10,577 nt of DNA, from the NCBI GenBank assembly GCA_002500765.1, contig DLSX01000117.1, forward strand, positions 1 to 10,577. The letters run 5' to 3'. Positions 1-5,053 of this stretch are shown one piece after another. Origin of the DNA: Neorhizobium sp. UBA7851 (lineage in GTDB: Bacteria; Pseudomonadota; Alphaproteobacteria; Rhizobiales; Rhizobiaceae). The translations under genes and the position numbers were made by a program. The notes beneath the pieces are model-generated. The model was not told the origin of the DNA and ran no database searches. It worked only from the letters and a program-made list of their open reading frames with translations. Each line of letters opens with the position of its first letter. Position 1 is the first letter of the stretch.

Positions 1-169
1 TCCGGCGTCAAGGACTGCGCGGCACCTCCAAGTTTCCGCCGACGCTCGTTGAGCGACGACATAAACTCGGTTCCTCCGCTGGCCGCCTCTGGCGGTCCCG
101 TTCCGCGATCCTTGACCCCTCGCGTCTACAGTGCGGCCTCCTCTCGTCAGAAAGCGAAAGGAGACTTCA
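1..169. other. Leader region upstream of the first gene
   Basis: I see no convincing gene in this stretch. The short reading frame through it lacks a ribosome site and reads as low-complexity Ser/Pro/Arg. It contains a small hairpin, CCGCC/GGCGG at 83-87 and 91-95 with a 3-nt loop. An 8-bp inverted pair, GTCAAGGA at 7-14 and TCCTTGAC at 109-116, may be chance. The only clear signal is a strong Shine-Dalgarno sequence, AAAGGAG at 157-163, six bases before the ATG at 170. No promoter with acceptable -35/-10 spacing could be assigned. Confidence 0.4.
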
Positions 170-523
170 ATGACACAGCGCAAGATCAGGACCATCGATG
201 GTGGAAGCCCGGAATATTGGCGGCAGCGCACGGAGGGGTTTCGTCTCGTCCATGAAGCCGAGCGCGCCTACGAGCGCGTCCAGCGCGCACCGCAATATAT
301 ATACGGTGGCTATGATGAGGACGGCGATATCATTCCCGTCGAAAACCTCGGTCCATGGGATGCAATGGATGCCGCAATACAAGCCATCGAGGCGGACGAC
401 ACGGCGGTCGATATTCTCGTTGCCCAGCGTCGGACCCAGATCGGGATGTGGCGGATCGGCGCTGTGATCCGAGAGCTCGCCGGCTCGGTCGTTCGAGATG
501 GTCCTGACAACATGGCTGGTTAA
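170..523 (+). CDS. Small hypothetical protein, 117 aa
   Basis: Function not recognised. The ATG at 170 is chosen over an in-frame ATG at 131 because AAAGGAG (157-163) sits at ideal spacing. The product begins MTQRKIRTIDGG and looks soluble: no signal peptide, membrane segment or cysteine is visible. The N-terminal third is charged (YWRQRTEGFRLVHEAERAYERVQ). An acidic, glycine/tyrosine-rich middle follows (YIYGGYDEDGDIIP), then a helical C-terminal half (WDAMDAAIQAIEADDTAVDILVAQRRTQIG). The frame is well formed and codon use matches the neighbours, so it is probably a real gene. It stands alone, with a hairpin just after its stop and more than 1 kb before the next gene, so it is probably monocistronic and not part of the secretion operon. 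Small orphan proteins like this are common in plasmid backbone and antirestriction regions, but nothing here proves such a role. Confidence 0.7.
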   Translation: MTQRKIRTIDGGSPEYWRQRTEGFRLVHEAERAYERVQRAPQYIYGGYDEDGDIIPVENLGPWDAMDAAIQAIEADDTAVDILVAQRRTQIGMWRIGAVIRELAGSVVRDGPDNMAG

Positions 524-530
524 GTCCCAT

Positions 531-566
531 GCGAGAGGCGGCACCCGCTGCCTCTCGCTCTTCTCA
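531..566 (+). terminator. Hairpin after the 170-523 gene, possible terminator
   Basis: Arms 531-542 (GCGAGAGGCGGC) and 547-558 (GCTGCCTCTCGC) form a 12-bp stem with one G-U pair and a 4-nt loop, starting 7 nt after the TAA at 521-523. The sequence that follows (TCTTCTCAT) is pyrimidine-rich but has no run of T. It could be a weak intrinsic terminator or simply an mRNA-stabilising hairpin. The structure is seen directly; the terminator role is inferred from its position. Confidence 0.55.
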
Positions 567-606
567 TCCTACTGACCGCTCGCTGGCCTCGAGCCTGCGC
601 GCGGTC

Positions 607-639
607 GTGAGGGGAGAGACTTGCCGCCTCTCCCCTCAC
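607..639. repeat. Perfect 12-bp inverted repeat (hairpin)
   Basis: GTGAGGGGAGAG at 607-618 is exactly complementary to CTCTCCCCTCAC at 628-639, with a 9-nt spacer. A purine-only run on one arm faces pyrimidine on the other. There is no T tract after it. The hairpin is clear but its role is unknown. Confidence 0.8.
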
Positions 640-674
640 ACACCCCTCTCCCTGCGGAGCGGGTCGTGACCCGC

Positions 675-691
675 CCGGCCTTTCGGGCCGG
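675..691. repeat. Short GC hairpin
   Basis: CCGGCC at 675-680 pairs with GGCCGG at 686-691 across the loop TTTCG. It follows directly on a second inverted sequence, GCGGGTC/GACCCGC (659-674), whose arms are separated by only 2 nt. The two sit back to back. Confidence 0.6.
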
Positions 692-726
692 TAAACGGAC
701 GCTGCCGCGACTTCCCCAAACAATAC

Positions 727-794
727 GGAGGAAATGGGCATCCTGCACTTCACCCTCATCCTTCGGGTATCCGCTTAGTCCGCCCATTTCCTCC
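727..794. repeat. Perfect 13-bp inverted repeat with 42-nt loop
   Basis: GGAGGAAATGGGC at 727-739 is exactly complementary to GCCCATTTCCTCC at 782-794. The left arm contains an AGGAAATG string that looks like a ribosome site plus ATG, but the frame it opens is not coding-like. The long spacer suggests a structured RNA or the ends of a small element, not a simple terminator. Confidence 0.75.
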
Positions 795-890
795 TGCGGG
801 GGGCTCGCCGTCTCATCGCTCGCAGCCATCAATGTTCGATCCCTGCGGTCCGAACATCCCGGCAGCTCGCGACGACGGCTCCCTTCTGCA

Positions 891-1024
891 TCTTCAGACC
901 GGCCGAACACCGCGCTGTCCCTGCGACGCGGATCGTCGGTGTGACACCTTCGATCGCTGTTGCTTCGTCTGACGACGCGCAACAGCATTTGCGTCTCGGG
1001 CACGGTGTTCGGCCGGTCTGAAGA
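891..1024. repeat. 134-bp unit bounded by perfect 22-bp inverted repeats
   Basis: The left arm 891-912 (beginning TCTTCAGACCGG and ending GAACACCG) and right arm 1003-1024 are perfect reverse complements over 22 bp. The 90-bp interior contains a further perfect 8-bp inverted pair, GCTGTTGC (956-963) and GCAACAGC (979-986). The shape resembles a miniature inverted-repeat element, but no target-site duplication is visible at its edges and the arms lack a transposon signature I recognise. A structured RNA or a protein-binding site is equally possible. Confidence 0.75.
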
Positions 1025-1037
1025 AGATGGCAGGATA

Positions 1038-1059
1038 GGCTATTGGTATACCCATAGCC
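1038..1059. promoter_or_regulatory. 22-bp near-perfect palindrome, operator-like
   Basis: The sequence from GGCTATTGGTA to TACCCATAGCC is self-complementary at 10 of 11 pairs; the only mismatch is at 1044/1053. Perfect two-fold symmetry with no loop is more typical of a dimeric DNA-binding protein site than of an RNA hairpin. No nearby gene start explains it. Confidence 0.5.
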
Positions 1060-1078
1060 GTTTCGCCCGAGGGGCGAG

Positions 1079-1096
1079 TGCAAGGCGCGCCTTGCA
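1079..1096. promoter_or_regulatory. Perfect 18-bp palindrome
   Basis: TGCAAGGCGCGCCTTGCA reads the same on both strands. It begins only 20 bp after the palindrome at 1038-1059, with a small TCGCCC/GGGCGA hairpin (1063-1077) between them. The cluster may be a protein-binding or recombination site; its role is unknown. Confidence 0.55.
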
Positions 1097-1238
1097 GAGG
1101 GGGCTCCGAGGCTTCAGAAAGCTGCCGAAAAGGCGGGTACCAAATGGCTCCCGGGTCCCGCGACGGAGGGCAAAAATGCGACCGGAAGACAGAGGGCCAC
1201 CTATAGGTTGCGATCGGCGAATGTGCGGATGAGTGCTT

Positions 1239-1342
1239 CGGCAAATCGGCAAATCGGCAAATCGGCAAATCGGCAAATAGGTGAATAGGTGAATAGGTGA
1301 ATAGGTGAATAGGTGAATAGGTGAATAGGTGAATAGGTGAAT
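1239..1342. repeat. Perfect tandem core of the octamer array, 13 units
   Basis: Five exact copies of CGGCAAAT (1239-1278) are followed without a gap by eight exact copies of AGGTGAAT (1279-1342). The two versions differ at three of eight positions and change abruptly. This is what separate slippage expansions of two neighbouring variants would give. Copy number here is likely to vary between isolates. Confidence 0.95.
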
Positions 1343-1398
1343 AGGGGTCGCGCGGATTCACCGAATTTGCCAATGCGTGAATCGGGGAATGAGCGTTT

Positions 1399-1430
1399 AG
1401 GCGAACAGGCGAACAGGCGAACAGGCGAAT
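1399..1430. repeat. Second expanded octamer block
   Basis: Three exact copies of AGGCGAAC and one AGGCGAAT lie in the same 8-bp phase as the main core. This is a third, independently expanded variant in the degenerate part of the array. Confidence 0.9.
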
Positions 1431-1799
1431 GTGCGCATCCGCGAATAGGTTTTTGAGTGAGTGCGGCAATCGGTGAATAAGTGGGTGCGCGTATCGGTGA
1501 ACCGGTGATTAGGCGATTGGGTCAATCGGCGTTTCAGCAGATCGGTGATCCGCCTAGTGAGCGAATAGGCATATAGGTTGATACGCAGATCGGCTGTTGA
1601 GCGTATCGGCGACTGCGCGAATGAGGTTATCGGCTATTCGGTGCCTTACCCATTAGGCGGATAGGCTCAGAGGCAAACGCATGGACCCGCAGGAACCGCT
1701 AAGCTGATCTACGTGATCTGGCTTGCGGGAGGGCGACGCCATTTTCGCCAAACATTTTTGACATGCGAAGATCTTGAGGCACGGAAATCATGATGCTAG

Positions 1800-1821
1800 A
1801 AATTATACTGTAGTGTAATTT
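1800..1821. promoter_or_regulatory. Near-palindromic operator at the start of the 1821 gene
   Basis: The core TTATACTGTAGTGTAA (1803-1818) lies in a 22-bp imperfect palindrome, with three A/T pairs extending each side; eight of its eleven base pairs are symmetric. Aligned from 1801, it shares the pattern A-[AC]-TTATAC-NNN-AGTG, two variable bases, then ATTTT with sites at 3130 and 3184 in front of the T4SS operon. It touches the presumed start codon of the next gene. TATACT at 1804-1809 could serve as a -10 box, but no -35 lies at the right distance (TTGAGG at 1774 is too far), so either activator dependence or repression is possible. Confidence 0.65.
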
Positions 1822-2621
1822 TGTCATGGTGGCCGCAACTGGCAAACGTCCGAGCTCTTTTGACAAAGGAATGGTTCCCGGTCCCTGTCACGGTCGACTG
1901 CCCAGGCTGCGGTGCCCAGACGCGATCGGCTGCTATCGTGGTTGGGCCGACCGCTCTTGTGAGCGATGCTGGCTTTAAGCCGGACGATGATTTGCTATCC
2001 AAACCCTGGAAGCAGCTCGATGGCTACGCCCTGATCGAGAAGCTAGGCGGTCGAACCCAGAATATAGAACGGTTCATCCTTGATCGCTTCCATACATCCT
2101 TTGTGATGGTAGATGGCAGCCTGCGATCGATATGTCAGCATTGCCATGATGCGCTCCCCGTCGATTCCATGCGGGCCGCAGCGATGAACGGTTTCGTTCG
2201 GCTTGGTGCACAGCGCCTGCTGATCAACGAAGGCTTGCTCATCTTCTCTTCTCATGTGGAATTGACCGCGTTTAGGAGCGGCACGGCCATCGATGAAGAT
2301 CGCCTTCCGCATCCCGACTATGCGCTGATGTTGATCTGCGACGCTGAAAACCGGGCCGGCGAGACCGGCACAATCGAACTCTGGCACAGCATCGCTCGCG
2401 GCGATTACGCGTTGATGATCAAGGGGCATGCGGGCCAGGAGATGCTTCGCGACGGCATGAGCGACAATCTGGCAAGCGCTGTCGCGGTCATTTCTGATCT
2501 CGGTCTTGTCGTGACCGAACTCCATCTGGCTCGGGCTGCATCCCCTTTCTGTTCGCTCGCCCGCGACCTCTTTATCGACGCATTGATTGACGCTGGCTAT
2601 GGCCAGGAAACCCAGGAGTAA
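1821..2621 (+). CDS. Unknown protein with two CxxC pairs, 266 aa
   Basis: Function not recognised. Two CxxC pairs, C27-P-G-C30-G and C105-Q-H-C108, lie 75 residues apart and could bind one zinc ion or form a redox or structural site. A helical, acidic C-terminal half follows (about 155-266). There is no signal peptide or membrane segment, so it is probably cytoplasmic. The start is uncertain: an in-frame TAG lies at 1797 and no ATG precedes the first CxxC. The best candidate is TTG at 1821, which overlaps the operator and has no ribosome site; TTG at 1860 is an alternative. A transcript starting in the palindrome would be almost leaderless. The stop lies 4 nt before the lipoprotein gene at 2626, so the two are probably co-transcribed. 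The operator shared with the downstream T4SS suggests a role in conjugation or its control, but this is inference. Confidence 0.75.
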   Translation: MSWWPQLANVRALLTKEWFPVPVTVDCPGCGAQTRSAAIVVGPTALVSDAGFKPDDDLLSKPWKQLDGYALIEKLGGRTQNIERFILDRFHTSFVMVDGSLRSICQHCHDALPVDSMRAAAMNGFVRLGAQRLLINEGLLIFSSHVELTAFRSGTAIDEDRLPHPDYALMLICDAENRAGETGTIELWHSIARGDYALMIKGHAGQEMLRDGMSDNLASAVAVISDLGLVVTELHLARAASPFCSLARDLFIDALIDAGYGQETQE

Positions 2622-2625
2622 CGAC

Positions 2626-3084
2626 ATGCAGGATTTGAGGGCACTTTGCCTGGTCTCGACCTTGACGGCATCGTTGGCAGGATGTGCAAGTGTCAATCCG
2701 CCACCACGTCCGCTCCCACCGGCACCCTATACCTATTTGAGCCTAGCTGATTGCAGGCACTATGGCTCGACGATCGTCGACTGCCAGTTGGAATACGGCA
2801 CGGAATTCGCGCGTCATCGTCTGGGCTCGGTTCAGCAGACGGGGCTCGGTTATCCGCCCGCGGACGAACACCGCTATCAGGTTGCCTCCTGCGCGTCGGC
2901 GCCGCGCATTCAAAAAGAGCTTCCAAACTATATCTGCCAAATCTACGGGTCTCGATCGCGAGCGGATGCGGGGTCAGTACTGGTCAAGGGCGGCACGGCG
3001 GTCCGTCTCGCCAAGATATTCGGCGATCAGGAGCAGTTCCGATATCGTTGGACTGCGGATCGGTGGTCACGCGTACGCGATTGA
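2626..3084 (+). CDS. Putative outer-membrane lipoprotein, 152 aa
   Basis: The product starts MQDLRALCLVSTLTASLAGC, a type II signal peptide with lipobox L-A-G-C and lipidation at Cys20; the following Ala predicts sorting to the outer membrane. The mature part begins with a proline-rich linker (VNPPPRPLPPAP). A domain of about 110 residues with several more cysteines follows (ADCRHYG, VDCQLEY, ASCASAP, YICQIYG); these could form disulfides in the periplasm. ATG 2626 is preferred over an upstream in-frame ATG at 2587 because AGGAG (2614-2618) is well placed and the lipoprotein signal begins there. The gene follows the CxxC protein by 4 nt. I do not recognise the family. It could be a surface or entry-exclusion type protein, or an accessory piece of the transfer apparatus encoded just downstream. 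Confidence 0.8.
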   Translation: MQDLRALCLVSTLTASLAGCASVNPPPRPLPPAPYTYLSLADCRHYGSTIVDCQLEYGTEFARHRLGSVQQTGLGYPPADEHRYQVASCASAPRIQKELPNYICQIYGSRSRADAGSVLVKGGTAVRLAKIFGDQEQFRYRWTADRWSRVRD

Positions 3085-3129
3085 AATTGCACCGTTTTCG
3101 AAACTCTGTGGGAAATTCGATGACACATA

Positions 3130-3152
3130 AATTATACGCGAGTGACATTTTC
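3130..3152. promoter_or_regulatory. Distal operator copy upstream of the T4SS operon
   Basis: AATTATACGCGAGTGACATT matches the 1801 and 3184 sites at TTATAC, AGTG and ATTTT, but its right half is less symmetric (GACA in place of GTAA). It lies 54 bp upstream of the proximal copy, close to five helical turns, which would place two bound dimers on one DNA face. Recognition as an operator rests only on this repetition. Confidence 0.5.
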
Positions 3153-3176
3153 GGTTGATTTATGCGAAGGAATACA

Positions 3177-3209
3177 GTTCAAAACTTATACCGCAGTGTA
3201 ATTTTGAAC
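3177..3209. promoter_or_regulatory. Proximal operator with flanking inverted arms, T4SS operon
   Basis: The core TTATACCGCAGTGTAA (3186-3201) is an imperfect palindrome of the same type as at 1803-1818. It is enclosed by perfect 8-bp arms, GTTCAAAA (3177-3184) and TTTTGAAC (3202-3209), offset by one base. The site ends 10 bp before the ATG at 3220. It probably contains or overlaps the promoter of the T4SS operon; no separate -35/-10 pair with good spacing is visible. The regulator is not encoded in this window as far as can be told. Confidence 0.65.
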
Positions 3210-3219
3210 TGGTTCGAAA

Positions 3220-4353
3220 ATGGATCGCAGCTCGTTTTACCTCAAGAGGTTACCGCAAGGCATAGGGTCACGGAGTTCCGTTTGGTCCGCAATCGCCTCG
3301 GTCTTTTTCCTCACGGGGTATGCCTCGAGCCTCGGCAACGAACATCATGACTGGCTGAGTACGGGGACCGACCTGCATCCTACGGGTTCAAGCGTAGCGC
3401 AGAAAACCGCTAGGCTGTCATCAAGATCCGACATACCGGGGGATGCATCGCGACCGGTGCTTGTTTCTGCCCCGGCGATCAACGCCGAAAGCCTGGCCGC
3501 GCGGTTCGGCAGACCACTGTCGGGCTCAAACCATCCATTGGCGGTTTCTGCAGACAGCCCGACGCGTCCCGTATCGCATACTGTGTCTCTTCCTCTGAAG
3601 CCGAGCGACGATGGAGGTGCGAAACACCGGCGTGCTGCCTATTCCTCGATCGACGTCTTCTCGCTTGGGGAAGCGCCGACCGAAACCAGACCCGAGGCGG
3701 ACACTGGCGTCCCAGAAGCATCTCATATCATGTCGCCGCGAAGCGATCTTCTCGATGGCGTACCGGAAGCATACGCAGCGCTCGCTGTCCGGGTCGCGGC
3801 AGAAGAAGGGGTCGATCCGAACTGGGTGCTGGCTGTCATGCGTGCGGAGAACGCAGGCTTCGATCGGCAGCTGGCCAGCGCGGCCGGTGCCATCGGCCTG
3901 ATGCAGGTCATGCCGCAGATCGGGACGGCCTTCGGTGCCACCGACCTGACTGATCCCGAACAGAATATTCGCGCCGGAACGCGCTTCCTGCACCTGCTGA
4001 TCGGCAAATACCGCAATCCTGTCCTGATTGCCTCGGCCTACAACGCTGGCGAGCCGCGCGTCGATGCCAGCCACTCGCTGCCATTGATCCAGGAGACCGC
4101 CGACTATGTCACGCGGGTCGTCGGATATTACACCGGCATGCCGGCAGTTGCCCCCGCGTCTAAAGCAGCCAGGCCACTCCAGGCAGGCGCCTCGCCAGCG
4201 GCCCGCAGGGGGCGGGCCGAACGTGCGAAGTCTCCCATGCTTGTTTTCTCAGTTGCAGAACCGTCAGCAGCGCTCGGGCCGGCTCGTCAGGAGCGTGGTC
4301 CCATCGTTGCCAGCGGTCCGGTGAAGATCGTCAAGGAAGAGGAACTCCCATGA
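3220..4353 (+). CDS. virB1: VirB1-like lytic transglycosylase, first gene of the T4SS operon
   Basis: This is a periplasmic murein-cleaving enzyme thought to open the peptidoglycan for the secretion channel. A basic start and hydrophobic stretch (about 21-36, SVWSAIASVFFLTGYAS) form a signal peptide. Residues 40-175 are low-complexity Ser/Pro/Ala linker. The transglycosylase domain lies at about 181-305, with catalytic Glu210 (RAENAGF), GLMQVMP (226-232), NIRAGTRFL (249-257) and AYNAG (273-277). A charged tail of about 70 residues follows. At 377 aa it is much longer than classical VirB1 (about 240 aa) because of the linker and tail. The residue after the catalytic Glu is Asn, where the family usually has Ser. 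ATG 3220 has no clear ribosome site but opens the signal peptide. Its TGA overlaps the virB2 ATG (ATGA). The catalytic fold is certain; the name rests on operon position. Confidence 0.88.
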   Translation: MDRSSFYLKRLPQGIGSRSSVWSAIASVFFLTGYASSLGNEHHDWLSTGTDLHPTGSSVAQKTARLSSRSDIPGDASRPVLVSAPAINAESLAARFGRPLSGSNHPLAVSADSPTRPVSHTVSLPLKPSDDGGAKHRRAAYSSIDVFSLGEAPTETRPEADTGVPEASHIMSPRSDLLDGVPEAYAALAVRVAAEEGVDPNWVLAVMRAENAGFDRQLASAAGAIGLMQVMPQIGTAFGATDLTDPEQNIRAGTRFLHLLIGKYRNPVLIASAYNAGEPRVDASHSLPLIQETADYVTRVVGYYTGMPAVAPASKAARPLQAGASPAARRGRAERAKSPMLVFSVAEPSAALGPARQERGPIVASGPVKIVKEEELP

Positions 4354-4721
4354 AGAACTCCGAAATCGCAGTCGAGGTCGCCGCCTTCTACGGAAGGGCT
4401 GCCTGGTATTGGCTCGCAAAGCATAGGGGTATTAGCAACACGGCATGTGTGGTCGTAGCCAGTATGATCCTTGTGTTGGTCCAGTACGAGCCCGCCGCGG
4501 CCCAGAACCTGGACGCTCTCCAGAATGCTGCCGACAGGCTCGTTCAATTCTTCACCGGACCCTTTGGCCGTTCAATCGGTGCGATCGCGTTCATCGGCAT
4601 GTTCCTCGCCGCAGCCTTCGGCTACTGGTCATGGGGTGCGCTGTTGCGGGTCGGCGGAAGCCTCGCAGGGATGTTCGCGGCCGCCGAGCTCGTCGACTTC
4701 CTTGCCGGCACAGGGGCCTGA
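4350..4721 (+). CDS. virB2: VirB2 major pilin precursor, 123 aa
   Basis: This is the major subunit of the conjugative pilus. It has a long leader ending in EPAAA and a cleavage site before Gln52, giving a mature pilin of 72 residues (QNLDALQNAADRL... to GTGA). For comparison, the Agrobacterium pilin is also cut before a Gln and is 74 residues long and cyclic. The mature part has two hydrophobic helices, about 76-93 (IGAIAFIGMFLAAAFGYW) and 98-118 (LLRVGGSLAGMFAAAELVDFL), joined by a short loop, as in the family. Its ATG overlaps the stop of virB1 (ATGA) and AAGGAAGAGGA lies just upstream, so the two are translationally coupled. The family call is from architecture and gene order; whether the pilin is cyclised cannot be read from the sequence. 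Confidence 0.9.
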   Translation: MKNSEIAVEVAAFYGRAAWYWLAKHRGISNTACVVVASMILVLVQYEPAAAQNLDALQNAADRLVQFFTGPFGRSIGAIAFIGMFLAAAFGYWSWGALLRVGGSLAGMFAAAELVDFLAGTGA

Positions 4722-4723
4722 TC

Positions 4724-5050
4724 GTGGCCGGCGGCGGCACTACGATCGACGGGGCCGATGAAACCATCGAATCCTATCCGGTCATTCTTGCCCTGACGCG
4801 TCCGCCAACGGTCATGGGCATCCCCTACACCTATTTCCTCGCCGAATGCTTCGTGTCGCTGATGGTCTTCATGATCCTTGGCTCGATCCTCTGGTTTCCG
4901 GCCACGTTCATTGTCCTCCACGGCATTCTCTACGTACTGACCGTCAAGCTCGATCTCTGGTTTTTCGACATCGTCGGGCGGCTCAGCATGTGCGGCGTCA
5001 ACCCCCTCGGCCGCCGCCTGGGCGGAGGCATCAGGACCTATGGAGTATAG
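4724..5050 (+). CDS. virB3: VirB3 inner-membrane T4SS protein, 108 aa
   Basis: This is a small inner-membrane component that works with VirB4 and VirB6 in pilus assembly. The start is GTG at 4724, 2 nt after the virB2 stop. No ATG precedes the conserved N-terminal part, and the GTG start gives 108 residues, the usual length for the family. The typical N-terminal motif is present (VILALTRPPTVMGIPYTYF, about 20-38), followed by a long hydrophobic hairpin (about 37-75, FVSLMVFMILGSILWFPATFIVLHGILYVL). A short C-terminal part contains NPLGRRLGGG. AGGGG upstream serves as a weak ribosome site. The stop is 3 nt before virB4. VirB3 and VirB4 are separate here; some systems fuse them. Confidence 0.92.
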   Translation: MAGGGTTIDGADETIESYPVILALTRPPTVMGIPYTYFLAECFVSLMVFMILGSILWFPATFIVLHGILYVLTVKLDLWFFDIVGRLSMCGVNPLGRRLGGGIRTYGV

Positions 5051-5053
5051 GCG

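Larger units (their letters stand above)
524..1206. other. Gene-free segment rich in inverted repeats
   Basis: There is no supported gene on either strand. The open frames here are Arg/Ser/Pro-rich, lack ribosome sites and run through inverted repeats. The stretch holds at least eight inverted repeats: 531-558, 607-639, 675-691, 727-794, 832-857, 891-1024 (with 956-986 inside it), 1038-1059 and 1079-1096. The larger ones are listed separately. Such density suggests a structural or regulatory region, such as a transfer or replication site, a structured RNA, or remnants of small non-autonomous elements. No replication initiator or relaxase gene is near enough to decide. Confidence 0.6.
1207..1678. 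repeat. Phase-locked array of 59 octamers, core perfect, flanks degenerate
   Basis: The whole stretch divides into consecutive 8-bp units with no insertion or deletion. Outside the perfect blocks the units vary, yet the third base is G, the fourth a pyrimidine and the eighth T in nearly all of them (by hand about 38, 37 and 38 of 43). The consensus is roughly [AC]GG-Y-GAAT. When base 1 is G, base 2 is almost always not G. Homogeneous blocks are CGGCAAAT x5, AGGTGAAT x8 and AGGCGAAC x3. At the left edge (1205-1214) the phase is broken by what looks like a 2-bp insertion. Because 8 is not a multiple of 3, all frames read as repetitive peptides such as YSPIHLFT on the minus strand; I do not regard these as coding. 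The 1679-1799 stretch that follows holds no further repeat. Confidence 0.9.

Noticed and set aside
569..1003. Minus-strand 144-codon frame
   Set aside because: Arg/Ser/Pro-rich composition typical of a non-coding GC-rich frame. It runs through several hairpins and has no start signal.
894..1469. Minus-strand 191-codon reading frame with peptide repeats such as YSPIHLFT
   Set aside because: The repeats come from reading an 8-bp DNA array, which gives repetitive peptides in every frame. There is no ribosome site and the frame crosses the 22-bp inverted repeat arm.
1207..1678. CRISPR array or classical plasmid iterons
   Set aside because: Units are 8 bp and contiguous with no spacers; CRISPR repeats are more than 20 bp with unique spacers, and iterons are usually 17-22 bp next to a rep gene, which is absent here.
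1758..1809. Sigma-70 promoter from TTGACA (1758) or TTGAGG (1774) with TATACT (1804)
   Set aside because: Spacings of 40 and 24 bp are outside the workable 16-18 bp range.
1790..1813. Tiny 7-codon frame (ATGATG...TAG) running into the operator, a possible leader peptide
   Set aside because: No ribosome site or attenuator structure follows it; most likely chance.
2043..2696. Long minus-strand frame opposite the CxxC gene
   Set aside because: It is the shadow of the + strand gene: the forward frame has CxxC motifs and a tight junction to the lipoprotein gene, while the reverse frame lacks a ribosome site or family features.
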